DNA from: a bacterium
GTDB taxonomy: Bacteria; Verrucomicrobiota; Kiritimatiellia; CAIKKV01; CAITUY01
Assembly: GCA_037143175.1 (NCBI GenBank)
Contig: JBAWZF010000002.1
Coordinates: 1-64,000 of the forward strand
Length of the DNA stretch: 64,000 bases
Direction of reading: 5' to 3'
Below, piece by piece: positions 45,004-53,497 of this stretch. A program made the translations under genes and the position numbers. How positions within the stretch are numbered: the stretch's first letter is position 1; the number at the start of each line of letters is the position of its first letter. Under the pieces are notes generated by a model. That model ran no database searches. It was not told the origin of the DNA and saw only the letters and a list, made by a program, of their open reading frames with translations.

Positions 45004-45555
45004 TTACGGGTCTTTCTTCTTCTTGATCGTGTGCTTGAATTTTAACACAGCAAAATTCAACTCAATAGAGGTCTCGGTATCGCTTGTTCGAAGGTCGTCA
45101 TCTAAAATTCCGGCAATCAATTCTCCGCTTTTCTGCATTAGCGCCTTCTGCGCCGTCTTGTCCTGGACCATCGGCAGATCCCGGATGTTTTTGGACAGTT
45201 CGCGAATTTGCGTAAACGTCTCAATGATGGCCAGCGTCGCCTGAAACGCTTTCGAGCTCTTGAGAATGGTGGCCAGCATATATAGGCCTTTCTCGGGAAA
45301 CGCCTTGGGATTGACAGTCGAGTGTTTGAGCCTACCAAACCGGTGGAAATTTTCCACCAGTCCCTCTTTTTCATGTCGTGTTAGCTCAACAACGTACCCT
45401 TCTGGAAACTTTCCCTGATTGTTGGCAACCGCCTTATTGACATCTCGGGTCGCAACACCGTAAAGCTCGGCAACATCGCAATCAAGCAGAACGCGTTGTC
45501 CTCTAAGCTCAATAATCCGGTCTTGCAGATTCTCAAATTTAATGACTTGGCTCAT
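45004..45555 (-). CDS. ORF6N-domain DNA-binding protein
   Basis: RIIELRGQRVLLDCDVAELY (about 13-32), YGVATRDVNKAVANN and FPEGYVVELTRHE match the ORF6N domain common in phage and accessory regions. The C-terminal half is helical and ends with a lysine-rich tail. It probably binds DNA, but its target is unknown. The gene stands alone with about 100 bases on the regulator side and 240 on the other. Confidence 0.85.
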   Translation of the reverse strand: MSQVIKFENLQDRIIELRGQRVLLDCDVAELYGVATRDVNKAVANNQGKFPEGYVVELTRHEKEGLVENFHRFGRLKHSTVNPKAFPEKGLYMLATILKSSKAFQATLAIIETFTQIRELSKNIRDLPMVQDKTAQKALMQKSGELIAGILDDDLRTSDTETSIELNFAVLKFKHTIKKKKDP

Positions 45556-45660
45556 GCGCTAAATTTTATATATTTAGTAATAATTTAGCAAATTAATTAT
45601 ATATAATCACCTTACAGTTAATAACCCATAACAAATGACCGAAGTAGCCGCCACCAACTG

Positions 45661-46194
45661 CTACTTCAGCATCAACTTCACAATGGGGTTGTTCCAAGTC
45701 TTGTTTACCTTTTCCTGAAATTCACGCAAGCGAGCCACCCTTCCATGAAGGAAGGGTGAGTTGTTGGGTTGTTGGGTTGCCTGCCCTGAGCCCAGTCGAA
45801 GGGCCGAGTTGCTAAGTGAGGGATCGCCTTTTAATTCCCGCTCGGCCGCATCTAAAGACTGCGATAAGGCCGCAAGACGCTTTCCCATAAGATCGGAGGC
45901 GATGTTGCGGATGATCTTCCCGAAGTAGTCGTTGGCAGTATAGTAGTCCTTGCGGTCACCTTTGACCCAAACGCGCTGAACTGCTCCCCATTGTTCAAGC
46001 TGGCGTACGCCCATGCTGGCAGAGCCTTTGCTGATACCAAGGGCCTCCTTCATGTCGTCTAACCCCCGCGGCTCCTCACTAAAATAGAGGTACCCGAATA
46101 TTTGCCCAATGACACGGCCCACCCCAAGCGCCTGGGTGGTATTCCCCGCATCTTCGATGAACTTGCGAATTATTGGCTGATCTAAGGGACTCAT
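45661..46194 (-). CDS. GbsR/MarR-family regulator with a repeat-derived insert
   Basis: GRVIGQIFGYLYFSEEPRGL and DDMKEALGISKGSASMGVRQ then LEQWGAVQRVWVKGDRKDYY form the winged helix of the GbsR group. The C-terminal helices follow. Residues about 127-148 (SALRLGSGQATQQPNN and neighbours) are not family-like. They are the reading of the repeat CCTGCCCTGAGCCCAGTCGA at 45780-45799 and adjoining sequence, kept in frame. Ligand and targets are unknown; the nearest genes are accessory. Confidence 0.82.
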   Translation of the reverse strand: MSPLDQPIIRKFIEDAGNTTQALGVGRVIGQIFGYLYFSEEPRGLDDMKEALGISKGSASMGVRQLEQWGAVQRVWVKGDRKDYYTANDYFGKIIRNIASDLMGKRLAALSQSLDAAERELKGDPSLSNSALRLGSGQATQQPNNSPFLHGRVARLREFQEKVNKTWNNPIVKLMLK

Positions 46195-46199
46195 AGCGG

Positions 46200-46560
46200 G
46201 GAATAGCGTGGAGCGTGGAGCGCCGAGGGCCGAGGATAGAAAGGGGGATAGCAGGGAGCGGGGGAAGAGCGCGGAGCGGGGGAAGAGCGCGGAGCGTTTA
46301 GCGCCGAGAGCCGAGAGGGGTGAGGGGAAGAGCGCGGAGCGCGGAGCGCCGAGCGCCGAGGATAGAAAGAGGGAAAGCAGGGAGCGGGGGAAGAGCGCGG
46401 AGCTAGGAGCACCGAGCGCCGAGACAGGGGATATAGATGGAAGAACGTTTTCATCTTTTTGGAACTTATTTCTCGGCGCTCTTTACTCGGAACTCTGCGC
46501 TACTTGCTTGGCGCTATTTCTCGGCACTCAGCGCTCGGAGCTCGGAGCTCGCTCCCGCGA
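46200..46560. repeat. Degenerate GAGCGCCGAG repeat array with inverted continuation
   Basis: At 46200-46435 GAGCGCGGAGCGCCGAG, GGATAGAAAG and AGGGAGCGGGGGAAG recur in at least three uneven units. At 46472-46560 the complementary style (CTCGGCGCTCTTTACTCGG, CTCGGAGCTCGGAGCTCG) follows, so the whole can form long imperfect hairpins. It fills the gap between the GbsR and S23 genes and reaches into the S23 reading frame. Confidence 0.75.
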
Positions 46561-46920
46561 AAGGATATGCTTTCGGAGTCCGCTAAGCATCTTAGCGATT
46601 TCGGTTGCTTCCGATTTAACTTTTGAAACATCCTCAGCCTTCAGATATTCAAGGCGCAACGCAACTTCGAGATGGGATACAAGCTCAAACAATGAACCTC
46701 TGGAGATATTAAGAAAATGAGCGAAATCTTTTTCGGTATCCCGTGCAGAGCCTTCAGCAATATTAGCTGAAATGGATACTGCAGCTCGTCTCATTTGATC
46801 GATGAGTCCAAATTGCTCAGTACGAGGCAATAATTTGGTGATCTGATAGATCTTCCCGGCCAATTCTACCGAACGCTTCCAAACATCAAGTCCCTCAAAT
46901 CTGAACGCCATCTCATTCAT
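46528..46920 (-). CDS. Four-helix-bundle protein (S23/IVP family), second copy
   Basis: FEGLDVWKRSVELAGKIYQI (8-27), QFGLIDQMRRAAVSISANIA and EGSARDTEKDFAHFLNISRG are the S23 family segments. It is clearly diverged from the copy at 44329. The final residues SRERAPSSER and the stop are encoded by the GAGCGC repeat array. The same repeat continues upstream of the gene (46960-47060), so the gene is bracketed by it, much like the GxxExxY gene by its own repeat. Confidence 0.88.
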   Translation of the reverse strand: MNEMAFRFEGLDVWKRSVELAGKIYQITKLLPRTEQFGLIDQMRRAAVSISANIAEGSARDTEKDFAHFLNISRGSLFELVSHLEVALRLEYLKAEDVSKVKSEATEIAKMLSGLRKHILSRERAPSSER

Positions 46921-47235
46921 CTGTCACTACTCAGCTCACCAATCTCTACGCTCTTTACTTGAACTCTGCACTCGGCGCTACTTTCTCGGCGCTTCTTCCC
47001 GGCACTCGGCGCTCGGCACTACTTTCTCGGCGCTTTTCCCCGGCGCTCGGAGCTCCAATCTCCTTGCTCTAGGCACGCTCTGCCCCCATCCATTATGCAC
47101 TGGAGGGCGCAAATGGATCATTCAGTATGTTTTGAACGATACATGATTCAGGCCGTTTGATCAACAAAAAAGGGGGAAACGCATCCAACTGGTCACGTCC
47201 AATGGACTTCGATCCAGGATTACACCCCCCAATGC
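46921..47235. repeat. Intergenic stretch with CGGCGCTC repeats
   Basis: No gene is seen. About 46965-47055 is built of CTCGGCGCT, TTCTCGGCGCTTC and CCCGGCACTCGGCGCTCGG units in the orientation opposite to the array at 46200-46435. The remaining 180 bases hold nothing I recognise. Confidence 0.65.
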
Positions 47236-47490
47236 TCACGCACCGCTAGGCGGGATCGATTCGGCAGGCTCTTGCTTTGCATTAGCGAGGTCAATTTCAT
47301 CCCGGAAACGACGGAAGTCACCCAAACGCCCCGTAGCAGCGTCAAAAAGAATCTCAGGATCAACAACGTCATAACCATGCACAATCAGGTTACGCATGCG
47401 GACAATGGATCGAGCTGAATGACGCCATTCCATCTCAAGCTCATGCGGCCACCGATTTTCGCTGAAGACGATATGAGGCTTGCCGCTCAT
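47236..47490 (-). CDS. HEPN-domain protein, apparently short at the N terminus
   Basis: RMRNLIVHGYDVVDPEILFD is the conserved HEPN end with the R-x4-6-H motif (RNLIVHGY), and WRHSARSIV before it fits the preceding helix. A typical DUF86-type HEPN protein has about 110-140 residues; this has 84 from the ATG at 47490. The first two helices seem to be missing. It overlaps the MNT gene by 50 bases. HEPN proteins paired with MNT act as RNase toxins in known systems; activity of this short form is doubtful. Confidence 0.65.
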   Translation of the reverse strand: MSGKPHIVFSENRWPHELEMEWRHSARSIVRMRNLIVHGYDVVDPEILFDAATGRLGDFRRFRDEIDLANAKQEPAESIPPSGA

Positions 47491-47884
47491 AATCACGCAT
47501 TTGGCTTTCGTATTCCCGGCAGGCAAAAGAAAAGGAGCTAAGATACCGCTCCTGATCGCGCGCGAAAAGTAAACGCCCCTTCAGGGCTTCAAAGCGATAA
47601 ACAGGTTCAGTTTTGTCAAAATGCCCGACATCAATATCTACCCCCGGTGCAAACCGACCGACCACTTTTGCAACACGCTCATGCAGTTCAAAAGTCAGAC
47701 GCTTCTGCAGGCTCAGGGCCAGATCGAGATCCCCTCCTGGCGGGATCCGGCCGTCCCGACTCGATCCCATGAGCAGGGCAAAATCCACCTCAGGACACTC
47801 CTCACGAAGCGCCACACCGAGGGCCAGCGGGTCAAAACTTACCGCTTCGGTTCCTGTTTTGTATTCTCGTTTTGAAAGCGACAT
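47441..47884 (-). CDS. MNT-family nucleotidyltransferase (antitoxin type)
   Basis: FALLMGSSRDGRIPPGGDLD has the GSS...D-x-D nucleotidyltransferase motif and VDIDVGHFDK the third acidic residue. Such MNT proteins AMPylate and neutralise HEPN toxins in characterised pairs. I start at the ATG at 47884, since the longer frame begins with TTG. The overlap with the HEPN frame suggests that a deletion brought the two genes together. Confidence 0.8.
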   Translation of the reverse strand: MSLSKREYKTGTEAVSFDPLALGVALREECPEVDFALLMGSSRDGRIPPGGDLDLALSLQKRLTFELHERVAKVVGRFAPGVDIDVGHFDKTEPVYRFEALKGRLLFARDQERYLSSFSFACREYESQMRDYERQASYRLQRKSVAA

Positions 47885-48247
47885 GTTGCCAATCAAATCA
47901 GTGTCGTATGATTAAATGCTACTTCGGCTTAATGTTTAGTCTAAATCAAAGAAGAATTCAAGCCACAAGCACCCTCCATAATCCTCACTAATAGCAACCC
48001 CTCACCCCAACCCTCTCCCTCAAGGGGCGAGGGAGCAGATTCATGCACCCCTCTTAAACCAGACATTAAAAAGGCAGCTATTCCATTCCCTCGCCCCTTG
48101 AGGGAGAGGGCTAGGGTGAGGGGGGTGTATGTTGCGCCGCACTTTCCCGTCACAATTTTGTATTCACCTTATCCTGCGTATCCTGTATATCCATGTCTGT
48201 AATCTTGATTATTGATTCTTAAACTACGCCAAGTCAGGTGAAACATA
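47885..48247. repeat. Intergenic stretch with a CCTCTCCCTCAAGGGG inverted repeat
   Basis: CCCTCACCCCAACCCTCTCC at 47998 and its complement ending near 48124 form arms of about 40 bases around a 47-base loop. The small open frame across it is a shadow. The rest holds the upstream region of the omptin-like gene, with the ribosome site AGGTGA at about 48235-48240 but no convincing promoter. Confidence 0.7.
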
Positions 48248-49225
48248 ATGAAATATATCAATCAAATCGCACTGCTGTCCGTCTGCCTTATTTCTGGTTC
48301 AGTCATGGCGCAATTGCCGGGTGCGGCCAAAACCTCACCCCGTTCTAATCCCTGGTCGGGAAGCGTACAGGCGGGTGCAGGCTACTGGCTCGGGGATGCT
48401 ACGTATTCCATCGGCGGCCAGGCTTGGACGCCGGATGAGGGGTCCATACAACTGCCCGAAAAAATCAGTGAATTGAAATTCCCCCTGAATGTCGCCTACG
48501 GCTCTCTAGGCGGAAATCTGTTTTATAAGGGTAACATTGAGTTCTTCGGCACCATCATGGGAAATCTGACGGATCCTTCATCCAAAATGGAGGACTCTGA
48601 CTGGGGCATTTTCGATGATTCAGGGTCGCTGGATATCTATTCTGAATCCGATGCCACACTCTCGGCCATGGCCGCCGATATGGGCGCTCGCTATTGGTTC
48701 CACGTAACCACCTCATCGAATCGTTTCGATATGTTCATTGGATTTGGTCCCAGCCTGCTGGTTCAGCATCTGGACTGGACAATGAGCAACGTGGACCAGA
48801 GATATCCCTCCCGTCCGCAAATGCCGCATGACACCCAGAGCGGGGTAGTCGCCACTTACACCTCCGACATTGTGATGGCGTATCTCAACGCCTGCGCCAA
48901 GGTTAAATTCAAGCGGCTTACCGGTCGCGTTGAATTTGGGATCGGTCCGGCAGTTGTGCAGGATGAAGATGACCATATTCTCCGTCAAAAACGGTCCACA
49001 GCCGATATGTTCGGGGCAGGGGCGAAAGGGGCCGCGGAACTCCGTTATGATCTGACCCAGCACCTGTTTGCCCTCGCCCGCATGGAGGCCCTTTCCATCG
49101 TGGCCACCGGCACCTCAAAAGACAAGGGATACGGCGGCGATCTCGTCGGATATTATGCTGAAATCGATGAGGATTTCACCCTGACTTCACTCCAGGGCGG
49201 CCTCGCCATCGGCTGTAATTTCTAG
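48248..49225 (+). CDS. Omptin-like outer-membrane beta-barrel protein
   Basis: A signal peptide (1-21, cleavage after VMA) precedes alternating beta strands ending in GLAIGCNF, a C-terminal phenylalanine typical of outer-membrane barrels. Length (325) is near that of omptin proteases. MEDSDWG (D116 and D118) corresponds to the D-x-D-W motif of the catalytic aspartates in OmpT. QDEDDH (D241 and H243) corresponds to its D-x-H pair. Strand spacing between the two motifs also fits. The PROSITE-type loop W-T-D-x-S-x-H-P is not present. An outer-membrane endoprotease is likely, but similarity was judged by eye. It is transcribed alone. Confidence 0.7.
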   Translation: MKYINQIALLSVCLISGSVMAQLPGAAKTSPRSNPWSGSVQAGAGYWLGDATYSIGGQAWTPDEGSIQLPEKISELKFPLNVAYGSLGGNLFYKGNIEFFGTIMGNLTDPSSKMEDSDWGIFDDSGSLDIYSESDATLSAMAADMGARYWFHVTTSSNRFDMFIGFGPSLLVQHLDWTMSNVDQRYPSRPQMPHDTQSGVVATYTSDIVMAYLNACAKVKFKRLTGRVEFGIGPAVVQDEDDHILRQKRSTADMFGAGAKGAAELRYDLTQHLFALARMEALSIVATGTSKDKGYGGDLVGYYAEIDEDFTLTSLQGGLAIGCNF

Positions 49226-49290
49226 GCTAAAGAGCATTTTGACTACGAAACACGCGAATAACAAGAAATGATCGGTGTTTTGCCTCTTGT

Positions 49291-49365
49291 TGTGGGGCGG
49301 ATGTCCCCATCCGCCTTGTCACCAGCCGGGTCCGCAAACAGGCGGATGGGGACATCCGCCCCACA
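49291..49365. repeat. Inverted repeat, TGTGGGGCGGATGT family
   Basis: TGTGGGGCGGATGTCCCC and GGGGACATCCGCCCCACA form near-perfect arms of about 24 bases. The repeat lies between the convergent omptin-like and sufS genes, so a bidirectional terminator role is plausible. A second member is at 53498-53571. Confidence 0.8.
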
Positions 49366-49385
49366 TCAAGATGCTGGATTGAGTA

Positions 49386-50603
49386 TCACGTTTCCAGAAT
49401 GTCCTTGAGTCCTTCGAGCAAGCGGTCAATGTCGGCGTGGGTATTGAATACGTGAGTCGAGGCGCGGATGGTTCCCTCCACATTTAGCCGATGATGAAGG
49501 ATGTGGGCGCAGTGGTAGCCACCACTTACCAGAATCTGGTGCCGATCATAAAGTTGCCGTGCGACAGTATCGGCACTGAGAGCTCCTTTCCCAAGACTGA
49601 AGGACGCGAGCCCTATGCGTTTTGAAAGCGGGATGTCGCGGGCAAGCACCTCCACGCCGGTGAACGCGCTGAGCTCATCAACGAGATGCTGCCCAAGAGC
49701 GCGTGAGTGTTCATAGACCGCATCCATCCCGATGGCCCGAAGGTACGCTACCGCGGCACCAAGCCCTATCACCCCCTCAATATTCGGGGTTCCTGCCTCA
49801 AACCGGGATGGGAGCTCATTGGGTATAAAGCGGTCATCAGCAAGAAGCTTTACCATGCCGCCTCCCGTCTGGTAGAGGGCAAAGGATTCGAGCAGCTCAC
49901 GCTTCCCATACAGAATACCAACTCCGGACGGGCCCAGCAATTTATGGCCTGAAGTGACAAGAAAATCGCAGTCCAGTGCCTTGACGTCAATAGGGAGATG
50001 ACTGGCGCTCTGCGAAGCGTCCACAAGGGCAGGTACATTCCATGCGTGTGCGGCAGCGATCCACTGCGCCACTGGCGCCACTACGCCAAGCGTATTGGAC
50101 ACCTGGGCGAGCGATACCAACCGCGTTTTAGGGCCCATGTGTGATTCGAGTTCGTCATAGAGGGGCACTCCGCAGGCATCGAGGCCCACCGGATTCTCCC
50201 GGGCATTGACACGCCATGGGATATAATTGGAGTGGTGCTCGGACGCCGGGAAGACAATCTCATCATCGGGCTGAAGTTTGAGTCCATGTGCCACCAGATT
50301 GATGGCTTCTGTCGTGTTGCGGGTAAAAATGATTTCGGACGGTGAGGCGTTCAGGAATGAGGCAACCTCATGACGTGCGCGTTCAAAATGCTCCGTCGCC
50401 TCTTCCGACAAGCCATGCACCCCCCGGTGCACATTGGCGGTATAGTCGGTATAAAAACGCGTGACGGCATCAATCACACATTGCGGTTTCGGGGCTGTCG
50501 AGCCACTATCCAAATGAGTAATCGGCAGTCCATCCACCTGCCTATTTAGCAGGGGGAAATCCGCACGAGTCCAAGCCAAAGGATCTATAAATTCACGCTT
50601 CAT
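49386..50603 (-). CDS. sufS: SufS-type cysteine desulfurase
   Basis: A PLP enzyme that releases sulfur from cysteine for Fe-S cluster or thiol synthesis. LDSGSTAPKP opens the fold, IFTRNTTEAINLVA and SEHHSNYIPW are conserved, and DFLVTSGHKLLGPSGVG carries the PLP lysine. GGYHCAHILHH contains the persulfide cysteine, followed by GTIRASTHVFNT. Length (405) matches SufS. No sufBCD or sufE is in the window, so the sulfur acceptor is not evident. It is the last gene of the sulfur block. Confidence 0.92.
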   Translation of the reverse strand: MKREFIDPLAWTRADFPLLNRQVDGLPITHLDSGSTAPKPQCVIDAVTRFYTDYTANVHRGVHGLSEEATEHFERARHEVASFLNASPSEIIFTRNTTEAINLVAHGLKLQPDDEIVFPASEHHSNYIPWRVNARENPVGLDACGVPLYDELESHMGPKTRLVSLAQVSNTLGVVAPVAQWIAAAHAWNVPALVDASQSASHLPIDVKALDCDFLVTSGHKLLGPSGVGILYGKRELLESFALYQTGGGMVKLLADDRFIPNELPSRFEAGTPNIEGVIGLGAAVAYLRAIGMDAVYEHSRALGQHLVDELSAFTGVEVLARDIPLSKRIGLASFSLGKGALSADTVARQLYDRHQILVSGGYHCAHILHHRLNVEGTIRASTHVFNTHADIDRLLEGLKDILET

Positions 50604-50633
50604 AGCCTATTCGATACACCACAAAGCCGATTG

Positions 50634-50741
50634 AGAAAATCATAATCTTAATCGTAATCATAATCTCCTCTGGTCTTCTCGGAGGCCCAGAAGAAAGAAG
50701 GATTAAGATTACGATTAAGATTATGATTATGATTAAGAGTT
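50634..50741. repeat. TAATCG-type hexamer hairpin
   Basis: ATCATAATCTTAATCGTAAT at about 50638 is matched by GATTACGATTAAGATTATGA at about 50707, with a 35-base loop. The arms are built of six-base TAATC(G/A/T) units. The hairpin lies between the PaaK-like gene and sufS, and its right arm overlaps the stop region of the PaaK-like gene. A similar hairpin is at 53581-53671. Confidence 0.8.
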
Positions 50742-52026
50742 AAAACATGTCATCAGGGTTCCATGGAAATGTGGTTCGGGCAAGACGAAATTTGCCTGAT
50801 GGCTCGGTAGAAATCGCGGATTCAGGGCGCATCGTAATTCTTGCTCCTGTGCCGTAAAGCTTTGTCAACCCGGCACGAAGCTCCGACACTGGCGCTGCTT
50901 GACCGGCTGCTGCGACATATCGAAACATGTAGTCTTTGGGGGCGGTCTGTTCTAATTGATAAGTGACTAAAGTGTCCGTTTGCCCCACGATGCGATCCAA
51001 TTCATCCACCGTCACAGCCCGGCCGGTTTCAGTGAAAGTCAGGTCGCGCACCCGCCCAAGCACGTGTGCCACCGTAAGCCCTGAAACGCGTCCGCAGGGA
51101 CAGTCCCCCGTTTCAAGTTGAACCAGGTCGCCAATGTCAAAACGAAGCAGACTGACCCAGGGGTTGCCGAGTGTGGTAACCAACAGTCGCCCAACACGAG
51201 AATCACCGACTTCGGACTGCAGAAAATCGACATCAAGATGGCAGGTCTCTGTGTTTTGATGGAAACGCCCATGCTCGCATTCGGTAAGTACATGGCTGGC
51301 TTCAGTCGAACCATAGGAACTTAACACCGGGGTATTTGGGAAAGCCCGCCGGATCTGGCGATAATGCAGACGGGACGGAAATTCATAGGTGAGCGAAATA
51401 TAGGCAGGCATGAACAACGAGCGCCCGCTCTCCGTCGCATACCGGCACAGGATTGCCAGATAGGCGGGGTCCGCCTCCAGCAGCTGGGGTTTAAATTCCT
51501 CAAGTTCATGAATCATTCGATCCATATCACGGGACGTCCAGCGAGCGGGGTCCGCCTGCTGGTTCAGAAAGAGTAAACGACCCAGTGTACGTTCCTCCAT
51601 GGAAAGATCACCAATATGGCAAACCGTTCCGGCACATAGCGGTGTGGTAAGGACCGCCTCACGCTGATGGCCATTGATGACCTGGTCGAGTCCGGTGTGA
51701 AGTTTCGCCGCCGCTTGCTCTGATTCATCCCACCACCGTTGGTACCAGACAATGGAGGAGCGGTCTTCCGTGGTGCCACTGGTTGACACCAGCTCAACCT
51801 CACCGGCGGCTACGCCTGCCTTGAAATCCCGATCGCGCGGGACAAACCCCCTGGGCATGTGGGCACGAATGTCCCGCTTGGTCAGATGCGGCATAGCAGC
51901 ATAGCGCACTTCGACAGGATGGTCAGGGCCGAGGTCGAATTGAAGCCACCGTTCATAGAACGGGACGTTGTCCAAGGCATGCTCCAGCGTCTGGGTGAGG
52001 CGTTGTCGATCAGAGGATCGGTCCAT
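50740..52026 (-). CDS. PaaK-like acyl-adenylating enzyme (phenylacetate-CoA ligase family)
   Basis: The ANL-superfamily fold is shown by VELVSTSGTTEDRSSIVWYQ (ATP-binding loop), SSYGSTEA, LLRFDIGDLVQLE and the C-terminal SGKFRLARTTF. DCPCGR supplies metal-binding cysteines seen in PaaK relatives. It should activate a carboxylic acid as an adenylate; the acceptor need not be CoA. Length (428) is typical. The gene is surrounded by cysteine metabolism genes (cysK upstream, sufS downstream), which is unusual for a phenylacetate enzyme. No other phenylacetate genes are present. Confidence 0.82.
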   Translation of the reverse strand: MDRSSDRQRLTQTLEHALDNVPFYERWLQFDLGPDHPVEVRYAAMPHLTKRDIRAHMPRGFVPRDRDFKAGVAAGEVELVSTSGTTEDRSSIVWYQRWWDESEQAAAKLHTGLDQVINGHQREAVLTTPLCAGTVCHIGDLSMEERTLGRLLFLNQQADPARWTSRDMDRMIHELEEFKPQLLEADPAYLAILCRYATESGRSLFMPAYISLTYEFPSRLHYRQIRRAFPNTPVLSSYGSTEASHVLTECEHGRFHQNTETCHLDVDFLQSEVGDSRVGRLLVTTLGNPWVSLLRFDIGDLVQLETGDCPCGRVSGLTVAHVLGRVRDLTFTETGRAVTVDELDRIVGQTDTLVTYQLEQTAPKDYMFRYVAAAGQAAPVSELRAGLTKLYGTGARITMRPESAISTEPSGKFRLARTTFPWNPDDMF

Positions 52027-52152
52027 AAACTTACACAGGCTCTTTCTTTTCAGTCAATGTTATCGGTTATTGAGTTATTGGTTATCAGAAAATCCCCAAC
52101 ACCCATTAACACATAACCGATAACACTCTTCCCCGCACCGGCTCTATCAACC

Positions 52153-52396
52153 CAGGGCAAACGCATCTAAATTCAGGATTTCTGTCCATTTTTGACTCAA
52201 TTTGGCAACGCCAATTTGGAGTGCGGCGGCTTGACGCCGCTTTTTCAAGGCCTGGCTTGACAGGCCGCCCGTACGGCGCGTCAAGCCGCGCCTATGAATA
52301 GCGGCGTCAAGCCGCCGCACTCCAAAACCATGCCGTTTCTCAATGATTTGAGCCAAAATCGGCATAATTAGAGAGCATATAGATGCGTCTGCCCTG
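52153..52396. mobile_element. MITE-like element with ACGCATCTA ends, copy 1
   Basis: The left end CAGGGCAAACGCATCTA and the right end TAGATGCGTCTGCCCTG are 17-base inverted repeats with one mismatch. Inside lies a large hairpin, TTTGGAGTGCGGCGGCTTGA with its complement. The 84-codon frame across it is not a gene. It lies one base after the cysK stop. Copy 2 is at 59525-59759. Confidence 0.82.
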
Positions 52397-52397
52397 A

Positions 52398-53354
52398 TCA
52401 TCCAATGCCCTCAAAGAGCACTGTCGACAGATAGCGTTCGCCGGCATCCGGCAGGATGACCACGATTGTCTTTCCAGCAAACTCATCAAGCTGGGCTAAC
52501 CGTACCGCCACTGCAGCGGCGGCGCCGCAGGAGATACCCACCAGCATCCCCTCCTCTTTGGCCAGACGACGCGCAAATGCAACGGCCTCAGCGCTATCCA
52601 CCTGCTCCACACGATCCACCACGGAGAGATCCAGTGTATCGGGAATGAAGCCGGCACCGATTCCCTGAATTTTATGAGGCCCGGGCTTCAATTCCTGACC
52701 CGCCAGTTTCTGGGTGATGACCGGGCTTTCTTTCGGCTCTACAGCCACAGAGATGATCTTTTTGCCCCTGACATTTTTAATGTAGCGCGAGACGCCACTA
52801 ATCGTGCCACCCGTGCCGACGCCTGATACCAGCACATCAATTTCACCATTGGTGTCATTCCAGATTTCCGGACCCGTGGTAGCCTCATGGATGGCGGGAT
52901 TCGCCGGGTTTTTGAACTGCTGCGGCAGGAAGTACTTGGCGGGATCAGACGCTGCGATTTCCTCAGCGCGCTTGATGGCCCCCTTCATCCCCTCGCTACC
53001 GGGCGTCAACACCAGCGTGGCCCCAAAGGCCGCGAGCACACGCCGCCGCTCAACGCTCATGGTCTCTGGCATGGTCAGGGTTAATTTGTAGCCCCGGGCA
53101 GCGGCGACATACGCCAAGGCAATTCCCGTGTTCCCACTGGTCGGCTCAATGATCTCAACACCGGGCTTCAGCACGCCCCGTTTCTCTGCATCCCAGATCA
53201 TGGCCGCACCAATACGGCACTTCACCGAATAGGCCGGATTGCGCCCCTCAATTTTGGCCAATACTGTAGCTTTTGCACCCTGGGTAACTCGGTTGAGTTT
53301 GACCAGAGGCGTGTTCCCAATTGACTGTGCATTATCGCTATATATTTTGCTCAT
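52398..53354 (-). CDS. cysK: Cysteine synthase A (O-acetylserine sulfhydrylase)
   Basis: This PLP enzyme makes cysteine from O-acetylserine and sulfide in the cytoplasm. IGNTPLVKL, then [11 protein letters not shown] with the PLP lysine, [16 protein letters not shown] and [16 protein letters not shown] are the family motifs. [13 protein letters not shown] closes the phosphate-binding region. I start at the ATG at 53354 because AAGGAGA precedes it; the longer frame adds only five residues. A plausible promoter lies about 80 bases upstream. No cysE is in the window. Confidence 0.95.
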   Translation of the reverse strand: MSKIYSDNAQSIGNTPLVKLNRVTQGAKATVLAKIEGRNPAYSVKCRIGAAMIWDAEKRGVLKPGVEIIEPTSGNTGIALAYVAAARGYKLTLTMPETMSVERRRVLAAFGATLVLTPGSEGMKGAIKRAEEIAASDPAKYFLPQQFKNPANPAIHEATTGPEIWNDTNGEIDVLVSGVGTGGTISGVSRYIKNVRGKKIISVAVEPKESPVITQKLAGQELKPGPHKIQGIGAGFIPDTLDLSVVDRVEQVDSAEAVAFARRLAKEEGMLVGISCGAAAAVAVRLAQLDEFAGKTIVVILPDAGERYLSTVLFEGIG

Positions 53355-53429
53355 AATTCTCCTTAACACTGCTATTTATTGTCACTGAAATAAAATCTCA
53401 AACCCGCTTACTCTACTCAATCTATAGAC

Positions 53430-53458
53430 AAGGTAATGTATTGTCTTTTTTTTGTCAA
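53430..53458 (-). promoter_or_regulatory. Candidate cysK promoter
   Basis: On the minus strand TTGACA (53453-53458) is followed after 17 bases by TACCTT (53430-53435), then by TGTCTATAGATTGAGTAGAG. The -35 box is perfect and the -10 weak, which would fit an activated or Rrf2-controlled promoter. This was found by inspection only. Confidence 0.35.
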
Positions 53459-53497
53459 CCACTTATCCGGGCACATTTCTGGGCTATTTGCTCTCGT

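Noticed and set aside
46191-46454. A proline/serine-rich 87-codon frame
   Set aside because: It is the reading of the GAGCGCCGAG repeat array and has no ribosome site or family.
52147-52401. An 84-codon frame downstream of cysK
   Set aside because: It is entirely the translation of the MITE-like element with ACGCATCTA ends and overlaps the cysK stop.
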